From positions 28,219-92,218 of the forward strand of contig NZ_BCPR01000009.1 of assembly GCF_016586165.1 (NCBI RefSeq): a DNA stretch of 64,000 nucleotides, read 5' to 3'. The notes under the pieces were generated by a model, which saw only the letters and a list, made by a program, of their open reading frames with translations, searched no databases and had not been told where the DNA came from. This DNA comes from Dyella sp. EPa41. Its GTDB lineage: Bacteria; Pseudomonadota; Gammaproteobacteria; Xanthomonadales; Rhodanobacteraceae. A program made the translations under genes and the position numbers. Of this stretch, positions 8,027 through 17,673 are shown in pieces. Position 1 is the first letter of the stretch. Each line of letters starts with the position of its first letter.

Positions 8027-9268
8027 ATGACCGTATTGGCTGGACGTACCAAAACACGCGTTGCCGTTGCCGCCCGATATCTCGCCATGGCCTTGCTGCT
8101 CGGCATGCCGCTGGCCAGCCTGGGCGCCGATTATGATTTCTACGGCAACTGGCCCACCCACGTGACCGCGTCGGACGGGACGGATTTCGGCCTGGCCGTG
8201 CTGTACCAGTACGACATCAACCAGTTCTCCCGGGACGACGGGCGACTGGAGGACGCCCATACCAACCGGCGTCGCTACCTTGGCCTGTACCTGCGCAAAC
8301 CCGGCGTCTATGACGCCATCGCCCAGTACGACTACCAGGCACGGCAATGGGCCGATGCCTTCGTGCGCCTGCGTAGCAGCGGCGTGCTGGGCAAGGACCT
8401 GGGCAACTTCCGCTTCGGCTATTCGAAGACGCCGGTGGGCTTCGAGGGCGTCACGAGCACCTCCGCCACCACGTTCATCGAATCGGCGCTGCCTACGCAG
8501 GCCGTGTGGGAAGGGCGCCGGGCCGGTATCGACTGGGCGTGGATAAGTCCGCACTTCGTGCTGAACGTGGGCGACTATTTCTGGCGCAAGGATCTGGACG
8601 GCAACAACCCGGGCAGTACCTGGGCGGCTCGCGCTGCCTGGGTGCCGGTCAATCACCCGGGCCACGTGCTGCACCTGGGGTTGTCGGCCTCCCGCGAGAA
8701 GCTGGACTGGGCGGACCAGGGCAGCGTGCCGCCATCGGCGCGCCTGCGCGCGCGCCCGGAGGCCGGCCTGACGCCGGTGCGCCTGGTGGACTCGGGCAAC
8801 CTGCGCTACAGCAAGAGCGTCAACAGGCAAGGGCTCGAAGCGCTGTGGATCGACGGGCCATGGTCGGTGCAGGGCGAATACCTGCAGGCCAAGGTCCAGC
8901 GCTACAACGGCAAGCCTGACTATGACGCCAGCGGCTTCTACGTATTCACCACCTGGACGCTCACCGGCGAGGCGCGCTATTACAGCGACGGCAACGTGGG
9001 TGACCGTCGCTACACCGGTCGCGACCAGCAGGTCATCCGGCCCGCCCATGCGTGGGGCGCCGTGGAAGTGGCGCTGCGCTACAGCGAGCTCGATCTCAAC
9101 GACGGCGCCATCACCGGCGGCAAGGAACACGACTGGACGGTGGGCGCGAACTGGTATCTCGGCGAACACCTCAAGTTGCAGGCGAACTACGTCTGGGCCT
9201 TCAGCGATCGCGGCAACCTGCAGGTGAACCCACGCATTTTCGAGATGCGGGCGCAGATCTACTTCTGA
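8027..9268 (+). CDS. OprP/OprO-family porin
   Basis: A 413-aa outer-membrane porin. The signal peptide has a basic start and a hydrophobic core (AMALLLGMPLASLGA), with cleavage before DYDFYGNW. The mature protein shows regular barrel strands, and the last strand [11 protein letters not shown] ends in Phe. Segments such as GNFRFGYSKTPVGFEG, EGRRAGIDWAW and YLQAKVQRYNG match the phosphate/polyphosphate porin family (Porin_O_P), though the true substrate may differ. I chose ATG 8027 for the GGGAGGCGAG ribosome site; ATG 7991 or 8000 would add residues before the signal. Its 3' end overlaps the convergent ackA by 10 bases. Confidence 0.85.
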   Translation: MTVLAGRTKTRVAVAARYLAMALLLGMPLASLGADYDFYGNWPTHVTASDGTDFGLAVLYQYDINQFSRDDGRLEDAHTNRRRYLGLYLRKPGVYDAIAQYDYQARQWADAFVRLRSSGVLGKDLGNFRFGYSKTPVGFEGVTSTSATTFIESALPTQAVWEGRRAGIDWAWISPHFVLNVGDYFWRKDLDGNNPGSTWAARAAWVPVNHPGHVLHLGLSASREKLDWADQGSVPPSARLRARPEAGLTPVRLVDSGNLRYSKSVNRQGLEALWIDGPWSVQGEYLQAKVQRYNGKPDYDASGFYVFTTWTLTGEARYYSDGNVGDRRYTGRDQQVIRPAHAWGAVEVALRYSELDLNDGAITGGKEHDWTVGANWYLGEHLKLQANYVWAFSDRGNLQVNPRIFEMRAQIYF

Positions 9269-10365
9269 TCGGTGGGCGCCGACGCGAGCAGGCGCGCGGC
9301 GTGACGGGCCATCACCAGGTTCTCGCGCGAAGGCAGCACGCGGGTTTGCAGCGCCGGCAGCACCGGCCTCAGCAACGCGATGACGCGTTCGCGCGTCGGC
9401 GCATGGTGCTCGCCGATCCCGCCGGTGAATACCAGCAGGTCCAGGCCGCCGAGCACGACGGCCATGCCCGCGGCCTGTCTGGCCACCGACATCGCGAACT
9501 GTTCCAGCGCCAGCTCCGCGAGCGGTTGCCCGGCGGCCTGCGCGAGTTCGCGCACGTCGGCGCTGAGATCGGAAATGCCGCGCAGGCCGGAGCGGCGCTC
9601 CAGCAGATCCTGCAGTTGATCGGGGTCGCAATGTTTTTCGCGCAGCAGGAACAGCAGCACGCCCGGGTCGATGTCGCCCGGCCGCGTTCCCATGACGATG
9701 CCGCCGGTGGGTGTCATCCCCATGCTGGTGTCGGCCGAGCGCCCATCGCGTACGGCAGTGAGGCTGGCGCCGCTGCCGAGGTGCGCGATCACCACGCGGG
9801 GCGGGATGACCGGCAGCTGTGCCAGGATCGATTCGCACGACAGCCCATGGAAGCCGTAGCGCTCCACGCCTTCGCGTTGCAGCGCATGCGGCAGCGGCAG
9901 CACGCGCGACAGGTCGGGCAAGGGGTGGTGGAAGGCCGTGTCGAGGCAGGCGACCTGCTGCGATTCGGGCAGCAGTTCGCGACTATGGCGCACCCATGCC
10001 AGCGCCGGAGGCACGTGCAGCGGCGCGAAGCTGGCCGCCGCCTCGATTGCCGCCAGCACCGCGTCATCGATCAGGCAATGCCGGCGCACGGAAGGTCCGC
10101 CGTGCACGATGCGATGGGCCACCACGGCAGGCGCGCCCAGCACGACGATCGGCGCAAGCGCGAGCAAACGGCGCAATGCCTGTTCGCCGGCATCGCCATC
10201 GAACGCGAGTTCACGCCATTCGCCGCACTCTCGAAAGCGCAGTCGATGACGCGTGCCGCCGGTGTCGACGTTGCCTTCGGCCACCAGGGCCGGCCCATCG
10301 GTCGCGACCTGGTAGAAGCCGAATTTCAGCGAGGACGAGCCGACATTCAGCGTGAGGATGTTCAT
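9259..10365 (-). CDS. ackA: Acetate kinase
   Basis: A 368-aa enzyme converting acetyl phosphate and ADP to acetate and ATP. Family signatures are the N-terminal [12 protein letters not shown], the AHLGSGAS phosphate loop, and the [14 protein letters not shown] and FTGGIGEH motifs. It is about 30 residues shorter than the E. coli enzyme, but every core motif is present. Its ATG (10365) overlaps the phosphoketolase stop in an ATGA, so translation is likely coupled. Placement directly after phosphoketolase means that its acetyl phosphate probably comes from sugar phosphates rather than only from acetyl-CoA via Pta. Confidence 0.95.
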   Translation of the reverse strand: MNILTLNVGSSSLKFGFYQVATDGPALVAEGNVDTGGTRHRLRFRECGEWRELAFDGDAGEQALRRLLALAPIVVLGAPAVVAHRIVHGGPSVRRHCLIDDAVLAAIEAAASFAPLHVPPALAWVRHSRELLPESQQVACLDTAFHHPLPDLSRVLPLPHALQREGVERYGFHGLSCESILAQLPVIPPRVVIAHLGSGASLTAVRDGRSADTSMGMTPTGGIVMGTRPGDIDPGVLLFLLREKHCDPDQLQDLLERRSGLRGISDLSADVRELAQAAGQPLAELALEQFAMSVARQAAGMAVVLGGLDLLVFTGGIGEHHAPTRERVIALLRPVLPALQTRVLPSRENLVMARHAARLLASAPTDQK

Positions 10366-12719
10366 GCCGGCTGCCAGCGCCAGTCGCGGATCTCGGGTAG
10401 ATCCTCGCCGTGCTCGCTTACGTAAAGCCGATGGCGTTCGATCGCGCTGGTATAGCGTTCGTGCGCCTCCCTGCGCAGGTGCTCCAGCGTCGGCACGCGA
10501 TTGATCACGTCCAGGCACAGCTGGTAACGGTCGAGGTGGTTGAGGACCATCATGTCGAACGGCGTGGTGGTGGTGCCTTCTTCCATGTAGCCGCGCACGT
10601 GGATGTTGTCGTGGTTGTGCCGGCGATAGGTGAGGCGGTGGATGATGCCGGGGTAGCCGTGGAAGGCGAAGATCACCGGCCGGTCGCGCGTGAACAGCCG
10701 ATCGAAGGTTTCGTGATCCATGCCATGCGGATGTTCGTCCATGGTCTGCAAGGTCAGCAGGTCGACCACGTTGACCACGCGAACGCGCAGGTCAGGCACG
10801 TATTCGCGCAGCAGCATCACCGTGGCCAAGGCCTCCACCGTGGGCGCATCGCCCGCGCAGGCCAGCACCACGTCGGCATCGCCTTCCTCATTGCCGGCCC
10901 ATGACCAGATGCTGGCGCCGGCCGCGCAATGCGCCACGGCGGCATCGATGTCCAGCCACTGCCATTCCGGCTGCTTGCCGGCAATGATGAGGTTGACGTA
11001 TTGGCGGCTGCGCAGGCAGTGATCGGTGACGGACAGCAGGCAGTTGGCGTCCGGTGGCAGGTAGATGCGCACGATCTCCGACTTCTTGTTCGCCACGTGG
11101 TCGATGAAGCCGGGGTCCTGGTGGGAAAAGCCGTTGTGGTCCTGGTGCCAGACCAGCGAACTCAACAGGTAGTTGAGCGAGGCGATCGGCGCGCGCCAGG
11201 GAATGTCGCGCGTTACCTTCAACCACTTCGCATGCTGGTTGAACATGGAGTCGACGATGTGGATGAAGGCTTCGTAACAGTTGAACAGCCCGTGGCGACC
11301 GGTGAGCAGATAGCCTTCCAGCCAGCCCTGGCATTGGTGCTCGCTGAGCATCTCCATCACCCGTCCGGTGGGCGCGAGGTTGATGTCGGTTTCCAGCGTC
11401 TCGCCGAGCCATGTCTTGGGGCTGACCTCGTACACGGCATCGAGCCGGTTGGATGCGGTTTCATCAGGGCCAAACAGCCGGAAGTTCGATGATTCCAGGT
11501 TGAGCTTCATCACGTCGCGCAGCCAGGGGCCCAGGTGACGCGTGGTTTCGGCGCGCACGGAACCGGGTTGTCCAGTAGCCAAGGCGTATTCGCGGAAATC
11601 CGGCAGGTGCAGCGGCTTGAGCAGCAGGCCGCCGTTGGCGTGCGGGTTGGCGCTCATGCGGCGTTCGCCGGTGGGGGCGAGCGCGGCAAGCTCGTCGACC
11701 AGGGTGCCGCGCTGGTCGAACAGTTCATGCGGCCTGTAGCTCTTCATCCACTGCTCGAGGATGGCCAGGTGGCCAGGCTTGGACATGTCCGACAACGGCA
11801 CCTGGTGCGAACGCCAGGTGTTCTCGACGGGCAGGCCATCGACGAAGGCCGGGCCGCTCCATCCCTTGGGCGAGCGCAGGACGATCATTGGCCAGTGCGC
11901 GCGCTTCGCCGGGGCATCGCTGCGCCGCGCCTCGCGCTGGATGCGGCGAATGCGCCGTATGCAGCGGTCCAGCGCTTCGGCAAAGGCCGCATGCATCGCG
12001 GTCGGCTCGTTGCCTTCCACGAAGATGGGTTCGTGGCCGTAACCGCGCAGAAGCTGCTTGAGTTCGCGGTCGCCGACGCGCGCGAGCACCGTGGGGTTGG
12101 CTATCTTGTAGCCGTTCAGATGCAGGATCGGAAGCACGGCGCCGTCGCGCGCGGGGTTGATGAACTTGTTCGAATGCCAACTGGTCGCCAGTGGCCCGGT
12201 CTCGGCCTCGCCGTCGCCGACCACGCAGGTGACGATCAGCTCGGGGTTGTCGAAGGCGGCGCCGTAGGCATGCGACAGCGAATAGCCGAGCTCGCCGCCT
12301 TCATGGATGGAACCGGGTGTCTCGGGCGCCACGTGGCTCGGGATGCCGTAGGGCCATGAGAACTGGCGGAACAGCAGGCGCATGCCCTCGCGCGTGCGTT
12401 CCACGCTTGGATAGGTTTCCGTGTAGGAACCCTCGAGATACGAATGCGCTACCAGCCCCGGGCCGCCGTGGCCCGGACCGATCACGTAGATCATGTCCAG
12501 GTCGTATTGCCTGATCGCGCGGTTGAGGTGCGTGTAGATGAAGTTGAGGCCCGCCGTGGTGCCCCAGTGGCCCAGCAGTCGCTTCTTGATGTGGTCCAGC
12601 GTCAGCGGCTGTTCCAGCAACGGGTTCTCGCGCAGGTAGATCTGGCCCACGGTGAGGTAGTTGGCCGCGCACCAGTAACGGTGCATCTTCTCCAGCAATG
12701 CAGGGTCGAGCTTGGGCAT
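10362..12719 (-). CDS. xfp: Phosphoketolase
   Basis: A 785-aa thiamine-diphosphate enzyme that splits xylulose-5-phosphate (and perhaps fructose-6-phosphate) with phosphate to acetyl phosphate and an aldose phosphate. Visible signatures are [11 protein letters not shown] near residue 80, [12 protein letters not shown] near 138, and the ThDP-binding [10 protein letters not shown] near 167. A late KQPEWQW segment and [13 protein letters not shown] are also typical. The start at 12719 ([12 protein letters not shown]) has a GGAAGG site; an upstream ATG adds unrelated residues. It forms a two-gene unit with ackA, giving a shunt from pentose phosphates to acetate plus one ATP. The dual sugar specificity cannot be judged from sequence alone. 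Confidence 0.95.
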   Translation of the reverse strand: MPKLDPALLEKMHRYWCAANYLTVGQIYLRENPLLEQPLTLDHIKKRLLGHWGTTAGLNFIYTHLNRAIRQYDLDMIYVIGPGHGGPGLVAHSYLEGSYTETYPSVERTREGMRLLFRQFSWPYGIPSHVAPETPGSIHEGGELGYSLSHAYGAAFDNPELIVTCVVGDGEAETGPLATSWHSNKFINPARDGAVLPILHLNGYKIANPTVLARVGDRELKQLLRGYGHEPIFVEGNEPTAMHAAFAEALDRCIRRIRRIQREARRSDAPAKRAHWPMIVLRSPKGWSGPAFVDGLPVENTWRSHQVPLSDMSKPGHLAILEQWMKSYRPHELFDQRGTLVDELAALAPTGERRMSANPHANGGLLLKPLHLPDFREYALATGQPGSVRAETTRHLGPWLRDVMKLNLESSNFRLFGPDETASNRLDAVYEVSPKTWLGETLETDINLAPTGRVMEMLSEHQCQGWLEGYLLTGRHGLFNCYEAFIHIVDSMFNQHAKWLKVTRDIPWRAPIASLNYLLSSLVWHQDHNGFSHQDPGFIDHVANKKSEIVRIYLPPDANCLLSVTDHCLRSRQYVNLIIAGKQPEWQWLDIDAAVAHCAAGASIWSWAGNEEGDADVVLACAGDAPTVEALATVMLLREYVPDLRVRVVNVVDLLTLQTMDEHPHGMDHETFDRLFTRDRPVIFAFHGYPGIIHRLTYRRHNHDNIHVRGYMEEGTTTTPFDMMVLNHLDRYQLCLDVINRVPTLEHLRREAHERYTSAIERHRLYVSEHGEDLPEIRDWRWQPA

Positions 12720-12831
12720 GACGCAACCTTCCGTCGCACGGGAAGCCGGCATCGTGCATGCGTGGGCGTGGAGGTGCTGTCACGGCATGCCGCCGCCCTC
12801 GTCATGACGGACGCGTGGCATGACGAAGCGA

Positions 12832-13221
12832 TTACCGCTTGATGTCGAGCTCGTTGGTGACTTCCTTGACGCCGGCGATGCCGCGCACGATGGAGTCGAT
12901 CTTCGCCTTCTCCGCATCGTTGGCCACGGGGCCGCGCAGGACGACGGCGCCGTCCGACGCGATGATCTTCACCTGTCGCCCCTGGGGCGACAGCGAGTTG
13001 TCGCGTTGGAGTATCTGCTGGACGTTGGCGGCCAGTTGCTGGTCGGCCGCGCTGGGTGAGGGAATCACCCGGCTCGGATTCCGGGGGTCGTGCATTGGCA
13101 GGGGCATCGTGGGCTCGTGCGGCGTCGGCACGGTGCCTGCACCTGCCGGAGGCGCCGTCTGCGCGAGGCACGCGGGTGCAGCGATGAAAGCGATGCCGAT
13201 GACGATAGAGCCTGCGCGCAT
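12832..13221 (-). CDS. BON-domain periplasmic protein
   Basis: A 129-aa secreted protein. The signal peptide ends in AAPACLAQ, followed by a proline-rich stretch (about residues 22-55) and one BON domain (about 60-128) with the pattern VKIIASDGAVVLRGPV and GVKEVTNELDIK. BON domains (OsmY-like) are linked to envelope stress and membrane association. The Cys in PACLAQ could suggest a lipobox, but the context is poor, so cleavage by signal peptidase I is more likely. It lies between the cytochrome c and phosphoketolase genes on the same strand, about 100 bases from each, so it may have its own promoter. Confidence 0.85.
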   Translation of the reverse strand: MRAGSIVIGIAFIAAPACLAQTAPPAGAGTVPTPHEPTMPLPMHDPRNPSRVIPSPSAADQQLAANVQQILQRDNSLSPQGRQVKIIASDGAVVLRGPVANDAEKAKIDSIVRGIAGVKEVTNELDIKR

Positions 13222-13322
13222 GTCACGATCCCGATGGGTGGCGTGGCTGACTACGCTGCGCCCTGCGGCGTACCCGCGCCGTGAACCGTCCGTGCAGGAG
13301 TCGCTAGGAGGACAGCCGATCG

Positions 13323-14624
13323 CTACAGGCCTTTCCTGCGTTCAGCCACGTCCGATGCGCTGAGCGTGCCTGGCTGGCCGCCGAAGCGACCCAGCACGTA
13401 ATTGGACAGTGCTGCGATCTCGGCGTCGCTGTACGCCTCGCCAAACGAGGGCATGAAGACGTGCTGGCCACGCACATTGAGGCGAGAGCCGCCGAGCACC
13501 ACTTGCGTGAGATTGGTGGCGTGCGGATCGCGCACGGAGCGCATGCCGGCCAACGAGGCGTAATCGCTCTGCCGCCCTTGTCCGTTGTCGAGATGGCAGC
13601 CGGCACAGGCACCGACGAACAGCTTTTCGCCCAAGCCCGCCGTGGCGGTGGCGTTGGCGGCAGCGCCCGTGGCTGCGGCGGGCGGAGTGGATACGCCTCC
13701 CTGTTGCGGTGGCACGTCGCGCAGATAGGCGACCAGCGCGGAAAGATCCGCAGGCGAGAGGTACTGCAGGCTGTTTTCCACCACTTCGCCCATCGGCCCG
13801 GAGGCGGTGCCGCGGCCGGCGGCATGGCCCTTGGCAAGATAATCGGCCAGCTCCTGGTCGCTCCAGGCGCCAATGCCGTGGTCCTTGTCGGAAGTGATGT
13901 TGTAGGCCTTCCACCCCTGCAACGCGGCGCCGGCAAGCGCTTCGCCGTGCTTCATCGCGAAGGCTGCATTCCTCGGCGTGTGGCACTCGCCGCAATGGCC
14001 GAGGGCAGTGGCCAGGTAGGCGCCGCGGTTCCACGCATCCGGCTTGCCGGCGACGGACTCGAAGCGCTGCTTCTTCAGGAACACCGCGTTCCACAGGCTG
14101 ACCGCCCAGCGCTGGTTGTAGGGAAACGACAGGTCGTTGGCGCGCGCCGGCGCATGCGCGACGGGCAGGCTGAAAAGGTAGGCCTTGATGGCGAGGATGT
14201 CGTCGCGGCTCAACGCGGTGTACGACGTATACGGAAACGCCGGGTACAGCGGGTGGCCATCCTTGTCGACGCCGGCATGCAGGGCGCGAACGAAATCGTC
14301 GTCGCTCCAGTTGCCGATGCCGGTGTCCTTGTCCGCGGTGATGTTGGACGAATAGATGGTGCCGAACGGCAGCTTGAACGGCACGCCGCCGGCAAAGGGC
14401 TGGCCGCCGGGCACCGTATGGCACGCCGCGCAATCGGCGGCGCGCGTGAGGTATTCGCCTCGCGCCTTCGGATCGGTGATGTCGGCGGGAGCGCCGGCCA
14501 CGGCCGGCTGCTTCGCGCTTTCGTCGCCGCCGTGCGTGACCGTATGCAGGGCATAGACGGTGAACACGATACCCACCAGCACGACCAGGCCGATGAGCGT
14601 GACAATGATGCGCCCGATCTTCAT
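13323..14624 (-). CDS. Tri-heme cytochrome c subunit of a molybdenum hydroxylase
   Basis: A 433-aa periplasmic cytochrome held by an N-terminal membrane helix (about residues 4-26). Three c-type heme sites are visible: CAACH (65-69), CGECH (211-215) and CAGCH (340-344), each in its own cytochrome c domain. This is the layout of the gluconate/alcohol dehydrogenase-type cytochrome subunits. Its ATG overlaps the stop of the molybdopterin subunit gene (ATGA at 14621-14624). It therefore likely carries electrons from the MoCo and 2Fe-2S subunits to the respiratory chain, replacing the FAD subunit of cytoplasmic xanthine dehydrogenases. Confidence 0.92.
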   Translation of the reverse strand: MKIGRIIVTLIGLVVLVGIVFTVYALHTVTHGGDESAKQPAVAGAPADITDPKARGEYLTRAADCAACHTVPGGQPFAGGVPFKLPFGTIYSSNITADKDTGIGNWSDDDFVRALHAGVDKDGHPLYPAFPYTSYTALSRDDILAIKAYLFSLPVAHAPARANDLSFPYNQRWAVSLWNAVFLKKQRFESVAGKPDAWNRGAYLATALGHCGECHTPRNAAFAMKHGEALAGAALQGWKAYNITSDKDHGIGAWSDQELADYLAKGHAAGRGTASGPMGEVVENSLQYLSPADLSALVAYLRDVPPQQGGVSTPPAAATGAAANATATAGLGEKLFVGACAGCHLDNGQGRQSDYASLAGMRSVRDPHATNLTQVVLGGSRLNVRGQHVFMPSFGEAYSDAEIAALSNYVLGRFGGQPGTLSASDVAERRKGL

Positions 14625-16906
14625 GCGAGCCTCCTCGCCGTGGCGGCCGCGTCGCCGGATGCGGCGTCCGCTGGCGTTGCGTCCGACAACACGGCCTTGA
14701 GCGCGTTCTGGTCCTGCACCAGGGCATGGCGATCGATCGGCAGGGTGCGGATGCGCACGCCGGTCGCGGCGAAGATCGCATTGGTCAAGGCAGGCATGGC
14801 CATCACCGTGCCGGTCTCGCCGATGCCGCCCGGCGATTCCGTGCTCGGCACGATGTGCACCTCGATTTCGGGCGTCTCGTTGAGGCGAAGCACGCGGTAG
14901 TCGTTGAAGTTGCGTTGCTCCACCGCGCCGTTCTTCAGCGTGATGCCGCTGTACAATGCGGCGCTCCAGCCGAACACCATGCCGCCCTGGATCTGCGCTT
15001 CCACCGTGTTGGGATTCACCACCCAGCCGCAATCGACGACGGCCACGGCGCGCTTCATGATGACCTCGCCCTGCGGTGTCACTTCCACGTCCATCACCAC
15101 GCACAGGTAGCTGCCGAAAGGCGCGGCCAGCGCCACGCCACGGCCGTGGCGTGGCGGCAGCTGGCCTTGTCCCCACCCGGCTTTCTGCGCCGCCAGTTCC
15201 AGCACGGCCCTGGCGCGCGGGTTGTCGCCCAGCAGGTCGCGCCGATAGGCCAGCGGGTCCTTGCCGGCGGCATGCGCGAGTTCATCGACGAAGCTTTCAA
15301 CCACGTACACGTTGTGCGTCGGGCCGACGCCGCGCCACCAGCCGACGGCAAGCCCGGCCGGCATGTCGTGGCGTACCCAGTCGACGCGCATGTTGGGGAT
15401 GGCGTAGGGCAGTTCGGCGGAACATTCCACCAGGTCGCCATCCAGCCCGTTCTTGCCCATCGCACCCGGCGCGAACGTGGCGAGCACCGAGGCGCCGGTG
15501 GTGCGGTCGGTCCAGGCGATCGGTTTGCCGTTGTCGTCCAGCGTGGCCGAGATGCGGTCGTAGTAGGCGGGGCGATAGCGGTCCTGCGCGATGTCTTCCT
15601 CGCGCGTCCAGACGATCTTGACCGGGAAGTCGACCTGCTTGGCGATGGCGACGGCCTGTTCCACCGAGTCCTCGAACAGACGGCGGCCGAAGCCGCCACC
15701 GAGGTACTGGTTGTGCACCGTGATGCTTTCCGGCGGCAGTCCGGTGACCTTCGCCGCGACGTCGACGCAACGCGCGGGCACCTGCGTGCCGACCCAGATT
15801 TCGCAGCTGTCGGGGCGTACATGCACGGTCGTGTTGATCGGCTCCATCGTCGCGTGCGCGAGCAGGGGCAGCTGGTAGGTGGCGGAGACCACCTTGCCTT
15901 TCACGTTGTCCACGTGCCCGACTTCGCGGCCGAGGATGGGCTTGCCGTGCTCGGAGGCCTCGGCCAAGTCCTTGAACAGTTGCCCGGTGCTGAAGCTGGC
16001 GTTGGGGCCGCGCTCCCATGTGATGTCGAGCGCTTCCAGGCCTTGCTTGGCGGCCCAGAAATGTTCGCCGATCACGGCGACCGCGTTGTCGGTCTTCACC
16101 ACCTTCAGCACGCCCGGTATCGCGCGTGCACGCGTATCGTCCACCGAGGCCAGCTTGCCGCCGAAGGTGGGGCAGGCGCGCACGGTGGCGACCTTCATGC
16201 CCGGTACGCGGATGTCGATGCCGAAGGGCAGGGTGCCATCGACCTTGGCGGGCGTATCCACGCGGCGCAGCGGCTTGCCGATCAGCTGGAAATCCTTGGG
16301 GTCCTTCGGCGATACCTTGTCGGGCATCGTGACCTTGGAAGCGGCATCGGCGAGTTCGGCGTAACGCAGCGTGCGGTTGGTGGGTGCGTGCGTGACCACG
16401 CCGCGCGCGACCGTGCACTGCGCTGCATCCACTTTCCATCGCTGCGCCGCCGCCGCAACCAGCATGTAACGCGCGGCCGCGCCCGCATTGCGCAGCGACG
16501 TCCAGCAGAAGCGGATGGTGGTGGACCCACCCGTTGCCTGGTCGCCGAGCAACGGGTTGGCATACAGCTTGCGGTTCGGTGGTGCGTGTTCGACCGTGAT
16601 CTGGTCGAGGCCGACGTCCAGCTCCTCCGCCAGCAGGGTGGCCTGTCCGGTGTACGAACCTTGTCCCATTTCCACGGTGGGCATCACCAGCTGGATGCTG
16701 CCGTCGTTGCCGATGCGCACGAACGCATTCGGCGCGAACGCGGGATGGCTGGGATCGAGACGCGCATTGTCCGGCAGGCCCCACACGCGGCCGGCGCCGC
16801 CCAGCCACATGAAAGCCACCACCAGGCCGCCGCGCTTGATCAGCTCGCGGCGCGAAGGGCTTTGCAGGTCGACGTCGTGCGGGGAGGGTGGAACGCGAAG
16901 ATTCAT
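14621..16906 (-). CDS. IorB-type xanthine dehydrogenase family molybdopterin-binding subunit
   Basis: A 761-aa catalytic subunit. The Tat motif SRRELIK (residues 18-24) plus a hydrophobic stretch indicates export of the folded, cofactor-loaded protein. MPTVEMGQGSYTG and LGGGFGRRLF match molybdopterin-contact motifs of the isoquinoline 1-oxidoreductase beta family, and PGGIGETGT near the C-terminus has the catalytic Glu. The single chain contains both halves of the MoCo-binding region. The start at 16906 (MNLRVPP) places the Tat motif correctly; longer versions would bury it. It forms an operon with the 2Fe-2S subunit and cytochrome. The substrate, an aldehyde or N-heterocycle, cannot be read from sequence. 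Confidence 0.93.
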   Translation of the reverse strand: MNLRVPPSPHDVDLQSPSRRELIKRGGLVVAFMWLGGAGRVWGLPDNARLDPSHPAFAPNAFVRIGNDGSIQLVMPTVEMGQGSYTGQATLLAEELDVGLDQITVEHAPPNRKLYANPLLGDQATGGSTTIRFCWTSLRNAGAAARYMLVAAAAQRWKVDAAQCTVARGVVTHAPTNRTLRYAELADAASKVTMPDKVSPKDPKDFQLIGKPLRRVDTPAKVDGTLPFGIDIRVPGMKVATVRACPTFGGKLASVDDTRARAIPGVLKVVKTDNAVAVIGEHFWAAKQGLEALDITWERGPNASFSTGQLFKDLAEASEHGKPILGREVGHVDNVKGKVVSATYQLPLLAHATMEPINTTVHVRPDSCEIWVGTQVPARCVDVAAKVTGLPPESITVHNQYLGGGFGRRLFEDSVEQAVAIAKQVDFPVKIVWTREEDIAQDRYRPAYYDRISATLDDNGKPIAWTDRTTGASVLATFAPGAMGKNGLDGDLVECSAELPYAIPNMRVDWVRHDMPAGLAVGWWRGVGPTHNVYVVESFVDELAHAAGKDPLAYRRDLLGDNPRARAVLELAAQKAGWGQGQLPPRHGRGVALAAPFGSYLCVVMDVEVTPQGEVIMKRAVAVVDCGWVVNPNTVEAQIQGGMVFGWSAALYSGITLKNGAVEQRNFNDYRVLRLNETPEIEVHIVPSTESPGGIGETGTVMAMPALTNAIFAATGVRIRTLPIDRHALVQDQNALKAVLSDATPADAASGDAAATARRLA

Positions 16907-16946
16907 GGCTGCCTCTCGAACGATGCCGGCGGGGTGGAATTCGAAA

Positions 16947-17426
16947 TCAGGCGATGGTCTGCGGCACGACGGTCGTACCCGTCGCCGCCTGCTTGATCGC
17001 CGCGCGGATGCGCACATACGTACCGCAGCGGCAAAGATTGCCGGACATGGCGGTATCGATGTCCGCATCGGTGGGCGAGGGCTTCTGCGCGAGCAGCGCC
17101 GCGGCGCTCATGATCTGTCCGGTCTGGCAGTAGCCGCACTGGGCCACCTCGACGCCGAGCCATGCCTGCTGCACGCGCTTGCCGACGTCGGTGCCGCCGA
17201 TGCCTTCGATGGTGGTGATCTTCTTGCCCACCGCTCCGCTCGCCGGGAGCACGCAGGAACGCACGGCCTGTCCGTCCAGGTGCACGGTGCAGGCGCCGCA
17301 TTGGGCGATCCCGCAACCGAACTTGGTGCCGGTGAGCCCGACCACGTCGCGCAGCACCCAAAGCAGCGGCATGTCATCGGGCACGTCGACCTGGGTGTCG
17401 TGACCGTTGATGGTGAGAACGATCAT
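16947..17426 (-). CDS. IorA-type 2Fe-2S subunit of molybdenum hydroxylase
   Basis: A 159-aa protein with two [2Fe-2S] clusters. The plant-type cluster uses Cys38, Cys43, Cys46 and Cys58; the second uses Cys96, Cys99, Cys131 and Cys133 (CGYC and CRC). This is the standard small subunit of the xanthine oxidase family, passing electrons from MoCo to the cytochrome. It has no signal and would be co-exported with the Tat-bearing partner. It leads the operon and is divergent from xdhC. GGGAC before the ATG serves as ribosome site. Confidence 0.95.
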   Translation of the reverse strand: MIVLTINGHDTQVDVPDDMPLLWVLRDVVGLTGTKFGCGIAQCGACTVHLDGQAVRSCVLPASGAVGKKITTIEGIGGTDVGKRVQQAWLGVEVAQCGYCQTGQIMSAAALLAQKPSPTDADIDTAMSGNLCRCGTYVRIRAAIKQAATGTTVVPQTIA

Positions 17427-17515
17427 GCGGATGTCCCTTCAAGGCGTGGTATGCCGGGTACGCATGTCGCGGCAACTTCCCCTGCGACGTGCGTCGTGGT
17501 CGTTTGCACAAGGTA

Positions 17516-17528
17516 ACCGCCAGGCGGT
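17516..17528. promoter_or_regulatory. Inverted repeat in the iorA/xdhC divergent region
   Basis: ACCGCC-A-GGCGGT is a perfect 6-1-6 repeat, 90 bases upstream of iorA and about 146 bases upstream of xdhC. It may be an operator shared by both units, but GC-rich short repeats arise easily here. Confidence 0.25.
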
Positions 17529-17673
17529 CGCGCTTGGTCCTGACCTTGCCGCATCTTCCTCTTCGCCGGAGAAAAGACAAGTGAAGGCACCGGGCATCCG
17601 GGTTGGCAACGACGCTGGCGCCGGCGACCCGTTATGACGGAACATCGTCGCCAGACCCAGCCGGCACCGAGCC

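Noticed and set aside
14726..16996. A 756-codon open frame antisense to the molybdopterin subunit
   Set aside because: Composition is biased and no ribosome site or motif is seen; the sense strand encodes an intact enzyme.
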